Source: Clostridia bacterium
GTDB taxonomy: Bacteria; Bacillota_E; SLMV01; PUMD01
Assembly (NCBI GenBank): GCA_003563755.1
Contig: PWUB01000150.1
Coordinates: forward strand, 1-13,851
Direction of reading: 5' to 3'
Length of the DNA stretch: 13,851 bases
Below the pieces are notes generated by a model. It worked only from the letters and a program-made list of their open reading frames with translations, was not told the origin of the DNA and searched no databases. Shown here piece after piece: positions 7,077 to 13,851 of the stretch (positions are counted from its first letter, which is position 1; each line of letters opens with the position of its first letter). Both the position numbers and the translations under genes were made by a program.

Positions 7077-7091
7077 GTGAGGGGATTCCCT

Positions 7092-8759
7092 ATGTCCAGG
7101 CGCTCTGTAGCATTGATAGGACTTCTGATGGCCGCGGCCCTGTTGCTGTCGGGTTGTTTTTCGCTTTGGGCCAGGAGCTGGAGGAGCTGCACGGATGAGG
7201 ATCTTCTTCCTCCGCCCCCCGGGCCAGAGGAAGACATGCCCCGCCGGGAGTCAGGCGGAATATGGATGGAGGCACTGGGCATCGAGCCGGCGTCTCTCGA
7301 TCCAGCACACGTAGTCACCCTGGACGAGGGACGGGTGGCATCCACCATATACAGTGGCCTCATCCGCCACGGTAGCGACGGCCGAATTCTGCCGGACCTC
7401 GCCGAGACGTGGCAAGTGCATCGTAACGGACTCCAATTCACCTTCCACCTTCGCAGAGATGTGACTTTCAGCAACGGACGCCAGTTCACGGCCGAGGATG
7501 TCATCTTCTCTTTCATGCGCCTGCTATCGCCTCAGACGGAATCACCCAGGGCCTGGGTCCTTGAGGATATTCTCGGGGCCCGCGAATACGCGGCGGGCAG
7601 CAGCAGCCACGTGGCTGGCCTGGCGGCAGAGGATGAGTACACGGTGGTAGTGACCCTGCAAGAGCCCCGGGCGGACTTCCTTCACCGCCTCGCGATGCCG
7701 GCGGCCTTCATCCTGAGCAGGGAGACGGTCGAAGCATATAAGACGATGACCGACTCCGCCGGCGGTGTACCGGGATTCTTCCCCGTCGGCACGGGCCCCT
7801 TTTACCTCGAGGATCACAGAGAGGGCGAGTACCTCCAGCTGGTGCGAAACCCCGCCTACCACGGTGTCGGTCCCTACCTCGACGCCTTGAGATTCGTCTT
7901 CGGTGTGGACACCGCCACCGCCCGGGCCATGTTCGCGGACGGGCAGCTGTCCACGGTGAGGGTGTCGCCCTCCGAGGTGGAGGAGGTGGCGGTTGAGGTT
8001 ATGCAGTCGGTGCAACCGGCGGTTTACTACCTGGGCCTGAACAACCAGAACGGCCCCACCGCAGATGTCCGGGTGAGGCAGGCTCTGAACATGGCCGTTG
8101 ACCGCGATCGCATCCTCGGGGACATCATCCCCGGCGGATACGTCCTGGCCCACGGCTGCATACCACCGTCCGTACCAGGCCACAATCCGGAGCTCGAGGG
8201 CTACCCTCGCGATCTTGAGAAGGCGGGACAGCTGCTCTCGGAGGCAGGCTACAGCGGCGGCTTCGAGTTGGAGCTGGTCAGGGGAGGTTCGTCCCAGGTG
8301 CTGGAGGTGACCGACGCCATCGCCCAGCAGCTGTCGGAGGCCTCTGTCGAGGTGCACGCCGTCACAGCCGGCGCTGGTGAGCTCTTCTCTCTGCTCTCCG
8401 ATGCTGACGGCATTGATGCGTTCTACCTCTCCTGGTGGGCGGACTACCCAGATCCAGCTAGCTTCCTGTTCCCCCTGTTTCACTCCTCCAACTGGGGTGA
8501 TGCCGGCAACAGGGTCCGATTCAGCGACCGCCAGGTCGACACTCTTCTCGATGCCTGTGCCGCGGTGATACACGACGAGGACAGACGCTATCGGATGTGC
8601 GGGGAGATTGAGGAGCTCGTCTTTTCCCAGGCTCCGTGGATACCGATGTACTTCCCGATGACACACCGGGCGGTTCAGCCTTTCGTCAGAGAGTATCGGG
8701 TGGAGGGAGTGTACACCAGCCGGAGGTTTGACACTGTGTGGTTCGACAAGATCGAATGA
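7092..8759 (+). CDS. Oligopeptide/dipeptide-type ABC substrate-binding lipoprotein (SBP_bac_5 family)
   Basis: A 555-residue extracytoplasmic binding protein that would be anchored by lipid on the outer face of the membrane. The signal peptide (SRRSVALIGLLMAAALLL) ends in the lipobox L-S-G-C with Cys22 as the modification site. A proline/acid-rich spacer follows. The mature domain then shows the DppA/OppA pattern: EPASLDPAHV, STIYSGLIR, LPDLAETWQV, FHLRRDVTFSNGRQFTAEDV, GTGPFYL, VRVRQALNMAVDR and a C-terminal WADYPDP. The ATG at 7092 is preferred because GAGGGG lies 7 nt upstream; a GTG at 7077 has no ribosome-binding site. No permease or ATPase of an uptake system is adjacent, so it must serve transport genes elsewhere or have a sensory or chaperone-like role. 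Substrate could be peptides, but nickel, opines and sugars are also bound by this family. Confidence 0.93.
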   Translation: MSRRSVALIGLLMAAALLLSGCFSLWARSWRSCTDEDLLPPPPGPEEDMPRRESGGIWMEALGIEPASLDPAHVVTLDEGRVASTIYSGLIRHGSDGRILPDLAETWQVHRNGLQFTFHLRRDVTFSNGRQFTAEDVIFSFMRLLSPQTESPRAWVLEDILGAREYAAGSSSHVAGLAAEDEYTVVVTLQEPRADFLHRLAMPAAFILSRETVEAYKTMTDSAGGVPGFFPVGTGPFYLEDHREGEYLQLVRNPAYHGVGPYLDALRFVFGVDTATARAMFADGQLSTVRVSPSEVEEVAVEVMQSVQPAVYYLGLNNQNGPTADVRVRQALNMAVDRDRILGDIIPGGYVLAHGCIPPSVPGHNPELEGYPRDLEKAGQLLSEAGYSGGFELELVRGGSSQVLEVTDAIAQQLSEASVEVHAVTAGAGELFSLLSDADGIDAFYLSWWADYPDPASFLFPLFHSSNWGDAGNRVRFSDRQVDTLLDACAAVIHDEDRRYRMCGEIEELVFSQAPWIPMYFPMTHRAVQPFVREYRVEGVYTSRRFDTVWFDKIE

Positions 8760-8789
8760 AAGCGGGGCGGTCAGGATCGTCCGGCCCCG
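8755..8789 (-). terminator. Probable terminator at the convergent end of the rnhB operon
   Basis: Around the rnhB stop, the minus strand reads CGGGGCCGG then CCGCCCCG (stem 8789-8763 with one bulge and a loop of about ten nt), followed by CTTTCATT. The T-rich side lies toward the binding-protein gene, fitting termination of minus-strand transcription. The symmetric stem may also slow plus-strand transcription, but there the following bases are not T-rich. The stem overlaps the last codons of rnhB. Confidence 0.45.
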
Positions 8790-9526
8790 TCATCACCGTC
8801 GGGAAACAGGCTCTTCTGTACGACGTTGGGACCCAAAAATGACCGGCGGTGGACGGGTGTCGGTCCCAATTCCTCCAGGGCCCGCCGATGGTGCGGCGTC
8901 CCATAACCGACATTGGTGAAGAAGCTGTAGTCCGGGAAGGCGCTGTGGTGAAGTCGCATTATGCGATCCCTTATCACTTTCGCCACGACCGATGCGGCGG
9001 CGATGACATTGCACCTGAGGTCGCCGCGCACCACGGCGCGTTGGGGAATATGCAGCCCGGGGATCTCCTCGGTGCCATCAACCAGCACGGCCCGCGGTCT
9101 GATCAGGAGCCTCTGCACCGCGCCCTTCATGGCGATCATATTGGCAGCGCGAATACCCACCTCGTCGACGGTAGCCGCCGAGGCGCCCGAGACACCGATG
9201 GCAACTGCCCGCTGGCATATATGCTCGTACAGCCGTTCTCGCGAAAGGCGCGAGAGGCGTTTGCTGTCAGTGAGGCCGGCAATTATACAGCCCGATGGCA
9301 TTATGACCGCTGCGGCGACGACCGGACCGGCGAGGGGCCCGCGCCCGGTCTCGTCAACACCCGCAATCGGCGATGCTGCCCCGCCCAACCGTCTCTCGGT
9401 CGAGCAGTTGCCGCGCAGCCGCCGGCACTCAGTCAGCCAGGCCAGTCTCTCCTCGCGCTCGAGCTCAGGCCAACTGCTGCCCATCGCCATCACGGCTGTA
9501 CGGAGCCTATGGATTGACGGTGGCAC
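8771..9526 (-). CDS. rnhB: Ribonuclease HII
   Basis: This cytoplasmic nuclease cuts the RNA strand of RNA-DNA hybrids and removes single misincorporated ribonucleotides. The 251-residue frame shows AGVDETGRGPLAGPVVAAAV with Asp58 and Glu59 of the catalytic centre, then TDSKRLS, VLVDG (Asp150), and AAASVVAKVIRDRIM with Asp187, the fourth metal ligand. The C-terminal substrate-clamp region is YGTPHHRRALEELGPTPVHRRSF. The family usually has DEAGRG; Thr replaces Ala here, a mild change. The GTG at 9526 overlaps the lepB stop by 20 nt and has GGAG about 10 nt upstream. ATGs at 9490 and 9484 lack ribosome-binding sites but would remove a poorly conserved leader, so the start is not certain. Co-transcription with lepB is very likely; rbgA, often between them in relatives, is absent. 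Confidence 0.95.
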   Translation of the reverse strand: MPPSIHRLRTAVMAMGSSWPELEREERLAWLTECRRLRGNCSTERRLGGAASPIAGVDETGRGPLAGPVVAAAVIMPSGCIIAGLTDSKRLSRLSRERLYEHICQRAVAIGVSGASAATVDEVGIRAANMIAMKGAVQRLLIRPRAVLVDGTEEIPGLHIPQRAVVRGDLRCNVIAAASVVAKVIRDRIMRLHHSAFPDYSFFTNVGYGTPHHRRALEELGPTPVHRRSFLGPNVVQKSLFPDGDDGAGRS

Positions 9527-10061
9527 GACGGGTCATCTCCATCATGGAGAAGGAACTGGGCGGCCAGAAGACCAACATGACACTTCCTGATACTCGGGAC
9601 ATCGGCACAGGCCCGAAGGCACGGCTGTCCTCACTCGTCGGCCTGTTATCTCCGAGCACGAAGACGCTGCCCGTGGGTACCTTCACCGGGGAGAAACTGT
9701 CCTCACCTCGGTGAGTTAGGTATTGCTCCGGCAGCGACCGCCCGTTTACGTAGACGACCCCCTCCTTCATCTCCACTATCTCTCCCGCCGTGGCCAGGAT
9801 TCTTTTGACCAGGGTCTGGGGGCCATCATCGAGCCGAAAGACGACCACCTCTCCGCGCTCCGGACCCCGCAGGTGGTAGATGAACCGGTTCACCAGGACT
9901 CGGTCACCGCACAGAAGGGTGCCGTTCATGGAATCGCCTTCCACGAAGAAGGTATCGAAGATGTATGCGCGCCCGAACAACCCCACCAGGAGCACCACCA
10001 ATATTAACCTGGTGAGGAACGACCAGGTGCTCGCACGCTCAGAGGCCATGGTATCGGCCAT
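9507..10061 (-). CDS. lepB: Signal peptidase I
   Basis: A 184-residue type I leader peptidase that removes signal peptides from exported proteins at the outer face of the membrane. One N-terminal membrane anchor is seen at about residues 14-33 (SFLTRLILVVLLVGLFGRAY). The catalytic Ser44 is in FFVEGDSMNGTL, the general base Lys86 is in TLVKRILATAGE, and the conserved GDNRPTSEDSRAFGPV lies near 138-153. The serine box reads SMNGTL, whereas most family members have SM-x-PTL, so a Gly replaces the usual Pro. The start has no strong ribosome-binding site. A seven-codon frame preceded by AGGAG and folding into CGGGT/ACCCG (10101-10088) lies in the 50-nt gap after rplS, and lepB may be translated by coupling to it. 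A second ATG at 10049 is possible. Its stop overlaps the rnhB start. Confidence 0.95.
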   Translation of the reverse strand: MADTMASERASTWSFLTRLILVVLLVGLFGRAYIFDTFFVEGDSMNGTLLCGDRVLVNRFIYHLRGPERGEVVVFRLDDGPQTLVKRILATAGEIVEMKEGVVYVNGRSLPEQYLTHRGEDSFSPVKVPTGSVFVLGDNRPTSEDSRAFGPVPMSRVSGSVMLVFWPPSSFSMMEMTRRATVNP

Positions 10062-10111
10062 ACCACTACTCAGCTCATTCCGCCGAACGGGTCATCACCC
10101 GCTGGATTCTC

Positions 10112-10456
10112 CTAACGTTTCTCCCTTATTCGCGCCGCTTTGCCCTTGCGCTTGCGCAGGTAGTAGAGTTTCGCCCTTCGCACTCGCCCGCGTCGAATCA
10201 CCTTGATCTCGCGCAGCCGGGGCGAATGGACCAAAAAAGTGCGCTCCACACCCACGCCATAGCTGACCTTTCTCACGGTGAAGGTCTCGCTGGTATTGGA
10301 ACCCTGACGCCTCATGACAGTGCCCTCGAAGGGCTGGACTCTCTCCCTGCCTCCCTCGGTTACCCGAACGCTGACCACCACGTGATCACCGGGACCGAAA
10401 TCGGGAATATCCTCACGCAGCTGTTCGCCTTCGATCATACGAATCTCCTCTGACAC
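10112..10456 (-). CDS. rplS: 50S ribosomal protein L19
   Basis: A 114-residue L19, located at the interface of the large and small ribosomal subunits. Typical segments are [80 protein letters not shown] and the basic C terminus. Two starts are plausible. The GTG at 10456 has AAGGAGG 8 nt upstream; the ATG at 10438 has GAGGAG 6 nt upstream. I prefer the GTG because it places the GPGD turn at residue 24, as in well-known L19 proteins. It lies 30 nt after trmD, the conserved order. L19 is a partner of TrmD and RimM only by operon, not by reaction. Confidence 0.97.
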   Translation of the reverse strand: MSEEIRMIEGEQLREDIPDFGPGDHVVVSVRVTEGGRERVQPFEGTVMRRQGSNTSETFTVRKVSYGVGVERTFLVHSPRLREIKVIRRGRVRRAKLYYLRKRKGKAARIREKR

Positions 10457-10486
10457 TGTACTAACCTCCTTCCCTGAACGCTCAGT

Positions 10487-11203
10487 TCACCGACCACAAT
10501 AATACTGCCAGCGACGGTGCGTAGACAACATCTCCGGCCTTCTCGTGCGCGTCCGAATGATGGATTCTCTGCTTCGCCATTCCTCGACCGCACCGTGATC
10601 TCCCGAGCGGAGAATATCGGGTACCGCCAGGCCCCGGTACTCGCGGGGCCGGGTGTAGTGCGGTCCCTCGAGGAGACCGTCCGCGAAGGAGTCACCCCGT
10701 AGAGACTCCGGATCCCCCACGACCCCGGGAACGAGACGAACCACGGCATCCACAACAGCCAGGGCAGCGATTTCACCGCCGGAGAGGACATAGTCTCCCA
10801 CGGATACCTCGTGGGTGGCGGCCCACTGCCTCACTCTCTCGTCGACTCCCTCGTAGCGTGAACACAATAGAACCAGGTGGTCATCACGGGCCATCTCCTC
10901 GCACAGGTGGTGAGTGAGCGTCCTGCCCTGGGGAGTCATCAGCACGACCCGGCTGGTACCAGAGGCGGCTGATCCGCTCAGACAGTGCTCCACGGCACGA
11001 AAGAAGGGTTCAGGCTTCATCACCATTCCGGGACCTCCTCCGTAAGGAGGTTCATCGGTGACGCGATGACGATCCCGACAGTGGTCGCGAAGATCATGGA
11101 TGCGTATGTCCACGATGCCCGCCTCCCGGGCCCGTCCGAGGATGCCCGAACGCAGCGGGGCATCCACCATATCCGGAAAGATGGTGATCACATCTACCAG
11201 CAC
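10487..11203 (-). CDS. trmD: tRNA (guanine-N1)-methyltransferase TrmD
   Basis: This knotted SPOUT methyltransferase makes m1G37 next to the anticodon and so prevents +1 frameshifting. The 238-residue protein starts VLVDVITIFPDMVDAPLRSG. It contains DEPPYGGGPGMVMKPEP (50-66) and the trefoil-knot cofactor site LLCSRYEGVDERV (112-124) with SVGDYVLSGGEIAAL. SLRGDSFADGLLEGPHYTRP follows, in which Asp171 corresponds to the catalytic Asp, then the C-terminal helix EEWRSRESIIRTRTRRPEML. The GTG at 11203 has GAGGG 7 nt upstream and overlaps the rimM stop by 10 nt, indicating coupling. The open frame extends further upstream in the same frame, but those residues do not resemble the family. rplS follows after 30 nt. 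Confidence 0.97.
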   Translation of the reverse strand: MLVDVITIFPDMVDAPLRSGILGRAREAGIVDIRIHDLRDHCRDRHRVTDEPPYGGGPGMVMKPEPFFRAVEHCLSGSAASGTSRVVLMTPQGRTLTHHLCEEMARDDHLVLLCSRYEGVDERVRQWAATHEVSVGDYVLSGGEIAALAVVDAVVRLVPGVVGDPESLRGDSFADGLLEGPHYTRPREYRGLAVPDILRSGDHGAVEEWRSRESIIRTRTRRPEMLSTHRRWQYYCGR

Positions 11204-11736
11204 GTCAAATCCCTCAATCCGTCGATCAGTCGCACCCGGATCGTGCAGTCCTCGAGGTTTACATCCACCACGAACTCCGAGGCGAGGGGCAGAAGCCATC
11301 CGCCATCACCACAGCGTACCGAGAGCACATCCACGCCTCCGGTGCGAAGAATACTGTCGGCCTCACCGAGGGCCTCACCATCCGGGGTGATCACGCGGCA
11401 TCCGATCAGGTCATCGACGTAGTAGGTGTCCGGAGGCAGCGGAGGCAGGTCGGTGCTCGGCACCTCGATCCTCAGACCGCGCAGCTCCTCCGCCGCCGTC
11501 CGATCGTGCACTCCCTCCAACTGAACCAGGATTCTTTCCTTGTGCCACCGGATTCCGACGATGGTAACGGGCCTGCAACCCTCATCGTCGCACGCAAGGG
11601 CTGGACCGGTGCCCATCGATGTATCCTCCCTGGAGGCCATCGGATCCACAACCAGCTCGCCCTGGACTCCATGAGGGCGTATCACCAGGCCGAGGACCAT
11701 GTGCTCCTCGTTTTTCATCTCCCCATACCCATTCAC
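11194..11736 (-). CDS. rimM: Ribosome maturation factor RimM
   Basis: RimM assists late assembly of the 30S head through binding to S19. The frame has the N-terminal VLGLVIRPHGVQGELVVDP segment of the RimM barrel, then LEGVHDRTAAEELRGLRIEV. The C-terminal PRC-barrel is YYVDDLIGCRVITPDGEALGEADSILRTGGVDVLSVR followed by WLLPLASEFVVDVNLEDCTIRV. The start is ambiguous. The GTG at 11736, giving 180 residues, has GAGGTGAT 4 nt upstream. The ATG at 11718 begins MKNEEHMVLGL without a well-spaced site, and the ATG at 11700 has GAGG 5 nt upstream but would clip the first strand. The gene overlaps trmD and follows khpA after about 90 nt; the ylqD gene found here in Bacillus is missing. Confidence 0.93.
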   Translation of the reverse strand: MNGYGEMKNEEHMVLGLVIRPHGVQGELVVDPMASREDTSMGTGPALACDDEGCRPVTIVGIRWHKERILVQLEGVHDRTAAEELRGLRIEVPSTDLPPLPPDTYYVDDLIGCRVITPDGEALGEADSILRTGGVDVLSVRCGDGGWLLPLASEFVVDVNLEDCTIRVRLIDGLRDLTCW

Positions 11737-11825
11737 GGCCATCACCTCAGGACCCCCGTTGTACCATACGGGGCGAACCCGTGGGAGGCGCCGAGGCAGT
11801 CGGTGCCGGGATCAGCTGCCATGAC

Positions 11826-12059
11826 TCACTCGACGATCTCAACCTCAACGCGCTTACCCTCCTTCGCCGCGGCGGCCTTTGCCACCGTGCGAATGGCATG
11901 AACGATCCGGCCCCGCTTGCCGATAACCTTGCCTATGTCCGCCGAGGCCACGCTGATCTCAATGATAGCGGACCTCTCACCGGTGATCTCGCTCACTTCG
12001 ACGGCCTCGGGCTCATCCACCAGGGATCTCGTGATGTAGTGTACCAGATCTCGAACCAT
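11826..12059 (-). CDS. khpA: KH-domain RNA-binding protein KhpA (YlqC family)
   Basis: A 77-residue single KH domain. The RNA-gripping GxxG loop is GKRG at residues 47-50 within ADIGKVIGKRGRIVHAIRTV, preceded by EITGERSAIIEISV and followed by the final strand RVEVEIVE. The N terminus MVRDLVHYITRSLVDEPEAV is typical of the YlqC/KhpA family. KhpA forms a complex with KhpB (Jag) in several Gram-positive bacteria and affects cell division and small-RNA-linked gene expression. Its place between rpsP and rimM is the standard one. The ATG at 12059 is preceded at some distance by AAGGGAAGTGA. A 73-nt gap separates it from rpsP. Confidence 0.95.
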   Translation of the reverse strand: MVRDLVHYITRSLVDEPEAVEVSEITGERSAIIEISVASADIGKVIGKRGRIVHAIRTVAKAAAAKEGKRVEVEIVE

Positions 12060-12132
12060 GCTTGAGTCACTTCCCTTCAGGATGACAGCGTCCTGTCCTC
12101 TTCATGGCTTGTTCAGCCCGTCGGCCCGCAGT

Positions 12133-12459
12133 CTACGCGTTGTCCTCAGCAACAGCCTCACCGATCAGCTCGAAAGCTATGGGGCTTTCGCCCTCGTCTT
12201 CACGTGGCTCGTATCCATCCAGAATGCGAGCCCTGACGAGAAGGGATTTCACCGTCTCCGACGGCTTCGCTCCCTGTCCGAGCCAGTGACGGACGCGCTG
12301 TACGTGTATCTTCGCCTTCGCCGGCTGCTCAACGGGGTCGTAGTAGCCCAGCTCCTCTATGAACCGACCGTCCCGCGGTGAGCGTGAGTCAGCAACCACG
12401 ATGCGGAAGAATGCGTCCTTCTTGCCTCCGTGTCTGCGCAACCTGATTCTTACTGCCAA
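12133..12459 (-). CDS. rpsP: 30S ribosomal protein S16
   Basis: A 108-residue S16, an early 30S assembly protein that contacts 16S rRNA. The diagnostic N terminus VRIRLRRHGGKKDAFFRIVVADSR follows the initiator and an alanine. FIEELGYYDP lies near residues 34-43, followed by VRHWLGQGAKPSETVKSLL. The protein is somewhat longer than the common 80-90 residues because of an acidic tail after about residue 80 (GYEPREDEGESPIAFELIGE). The start is TTG at 12459 with GAGGAGG 7 nt upstream, which is decisive since no ATG lies near. It follows ffh after 41 nt, the usual Bacillota order. Confidence 0.96.
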   Translation of the reverse strand: MAVRIRLRRHGGKKDAFFRIVVADSRSPRDGRFIEELGYYDPVEQPAKAKIHVQRVRHWLGQGAKPSETVKSLLVRARILDGYEPREDEGESPIAFELIGEAVAEDNA

Positions 12460-12500
12460 CTGTCAACCTCCTCACGTTTCATTGGTATACCGCTTCTCTA

Positions 12501-13835
12501 TCAGAACGGAAGACCCAGGTCCTTGAGGCTGCGGGGCGTCTTACCCCGCCCGGCCTTTGTCAGCTGGCGGATCATATCACGGGTCTTGCTGAACTGCTTG
12601 AGCAGACGGTTCACATCCTGCACCTTCGTGCCGCTGCCGCGTGCTATGCGGCGTCTCCTGCTCCGCTTGATTATCTCCGGGCTCTTCCTCTCCTGGGGAG
12701 TCATGGACTGGATTATCGCCTGTGTCCTCACCAGCTCGCTGTCATCCAGCTCACCAGCGGGAAGCTTGCCCGACATCCCCGGGAGCATGGACATCAGCTG
12801 ATCCAGCGGTCCCATGTCCTTGACCTGCTGAAGCTGTTCGAGGAAATCATCGAGGGTGAAGCGGTCCTCTCTCAGGCGCGCCTCCATCTCCCTTGCACGG
12901 TCATGATCAAACTTCTGCTCCGCCTTCTCGATGAGGCTCATCATATCGCCCATGCCCAGTATGCGTGAGGCCATTCGGTCCGGATGAAACACCTCGATGT
13001 CCTCCGGTTTCTCACCGGTACCCACGAGCTTAACCGGACAGCCCGTGACATCGAGAACACTCAGGGCTGCACCACCCCGGGTGTCACCGTCCAGCTTAGT
13101 GAGGAAGATGCCCGAAATGTCCAGTCGTTTGGAGAACTCCTCCGCCACGTTGACGGCATCCTGGCCCGTCATTGCATCGACCACGAGCAGGCATTCCTGC
13201 ATGTCGACGGTCTCGGCGATTCGCTCGAGCTCAGCCATCATGTCCTCGTCAATGTGCAGCCGACCCGCGGTGTCGATCAGTACAGTATCCCGGCGGCCGT
13301 CTCTCGCCTCCTCGAGTCCGGCAAGGGCTATCTCCTCCGGGCTGGCATCCATGACGGTGACCGGCACATCTATCTGTGAACCCAGCTGCTGCAGCTGATC
13401 CACGGCGGCCGGTCGGTATATGTCTGCTGCCACCAGCTGGGGGTGACGTCCCCGACCCTGCAGGTGACGGGCCAGCTTGGCACAGGAGGTGGTCTTACCG
13501 GACCCCTGCAGACCCACCAGCATGATCACCGTGGGAGGCTGGGATGCGAAGGTGAGGCCCCGCTGTTTGCCCCCCATCAGTTCGGTCAACTCCGCGTGAA
13601 CGATCTTGACCACCTGCTGACCCGGTGTCAGACTGTCCATCACCTCCGAGCCCACGGCGCGCTCCTGGACACGCTTGACGAATTTGCGCGCCACCCGGAA
13701 ATTGACGTCAGCTTCCAGCAGGGCTAGCCGCACCTCCCTGAGTGCAGCAGCCACGTCCTCCTCCGACAGCTTGCCCCTACCGCGCAGCTTCTTCATGGTC
13801 TCCTGGATTTTCTGGCCAAGACTTTCAAATACCAT
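12501..13835 (-). CDS. ffh: Signal recognition particle protein Ffh (SRP54)
   Basis: The 444-residue GTPase of the bacterial signal recognition particle binds 4.5S/6S RNA and signal sequences and delivers ribosomes to FtsY at the membrane. The N domain contains ALREVRLALLEADVNFRVAR (31-50). The G domain has G1 GLQGSGKTT (108-116), DIYRPAAVDQL (138-148), DTAGR (188-192) and TKLDGDTRGGAALS (246-259), then GTGEKPEDIEVFHPDRMASRILGMGD near 272-297. The M domain has LPGM and the RNA-binding RSRRRRIARGSGTKVQDVNRLL (391-412). The ATG at 13835 has AAGGA close upstream. The gene is complete and ends 41 nt before rpsP. Its usual upstream partner ylxM would lie beyond the right edge. Confidence 0.98.
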   Translation of the reverse strand: MVFESLGQKIQETMKKLRGRGKLSEEDVAAALREVRLALLEADVNFRVARKFVKRVQERAVGSEVMDSLTPGQQVVKIVHAELTELMGGKQRGLTFASQPPTVIMLVGLQGSGKTTSCAKLARHLQGRGRHPQLVAADIYRPAAVDQLQQLGSQIDVPVTVMDASPEEIALAGLEEARDGRRDTVLIDTAGRLHIDEDMMAELERIAETVDMQECLLVVDAMTGQDAVNVAEEFSKRLDISGIFLTKLDGDTRGGAALSVLDVTGCPVKLVGTGEKPEDIEVFHPDRMASRILGMGDMMSLIEKAEQKFDHDRAREMEARLREDRFTLDDFLEQLQQVKDMGPLDQLMSMLPGMSGKLPAGELDDSELVRTQAIIQSMTPQERKSPEIIKRSRRRRIARGSGTKVQDVNRLLKQFSKTRDMIRQLTKAGRGKTPRSLKDLGLPF

Positions 13836-13851
13836 GGTTCCTTCCCCCCGC

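Noticed and set aside
7542..8666. Long minus-strand open frame (374 codons) opposite the binding-protein gene
   Set aside because: It is antisense to a clearly recognised SBP_bac_5 protein and has no plausible family features; explained by G+C-rich third positions.
12460..12500. SRP RNA or other RNA gene beside ffh
   Set aside because: The gap of 41 nt is too short, and no SRP RNA tetraloop helix is visible here or in the other gaps.
1..13851. CRISPR array, insertion sequence, tRNA or attachment site around the accessory block
   Set aside because: No regularly spaced repeats, transposase frame, terminal inverted repeats or cloverleaf-like sequence were seen by eye; the mechanism that introduced the block is not apparent.

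Overview
The window looks like a chromosomal segment of a G+C-rich Gram-positive-type bacterium, most likely a clostridia-like member of the Bacillota. The evidence is gene order. The minus strand carries, in transcription order, ffh, rpsP, khpA, rimM, trmD, rplS, lepB and rnhB, and further on topA followed by xerC. This is the classical Bacillota signal-recognition/ribosome-maturation cluster and its usual downstream end. Shine-Dalgarno sites are strong, and TTG or GTG starts are common (topA, rpsP, rplS, trmD, rnhB and the small plus-strand gene). The exact lineage cannot be read from the sequence.

Right part (about 8.77-13.85 kb, minus strand): a tightly packed run for co-translational targeting (Ffh), ribosomal proteins S16 and L19, 30S maturation (RimM), the small KH RNA-binding protein KhpA, tRNA m1G37 methylation (TrmD), signal peptidase I (LepB) and RNase HII. 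Gaps are short, and trmD/rimM and rnhB/lepB overlap. A likely terminator lies between rnhB and the convergent gene to its left.

Middle part (about 2.4-8.76 kb): an accessory block where Bacillota relatives usually carry yraN, comM and dprA. It holds a plus-strand pair, a small two-helix membrane protein and an oligopeptide-type ABC substrate-binding lipoprotein with no permease beside it. Divergent from these, on the minus strand, is a two-gene heterodimeric type IV ABC exporter. Its first subunit has a degenerate nucleotide site (Glu to Asp, His to Gln) and the second has a complete Walker B/H-loop set. The exporter operon has a good sigma-A-type promoter, and a TTAGT/ACTAA palindrome sits exactly where transcription should begin, which suggests a repressor operator.

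Left part (1-2.66 kb, minus strand): topA with a long leader, then the first 77 codons of a XerC-type tyrosine recombinase running off the edge. The leader contains a TATAAT box, a short ORF with a CxxCH motif, a duplicated Shine-Dalgarno element and a hairpin.

Most of the window is conserved housekeeping. I see no CRISPR array, insertion sequence, rRNA, tRNA or obvious defence system. The points worth checking are the displaced accessory block, the exporter operator, the hairpins in front of the binding-protein gene and of topA, and the two small ORFs.
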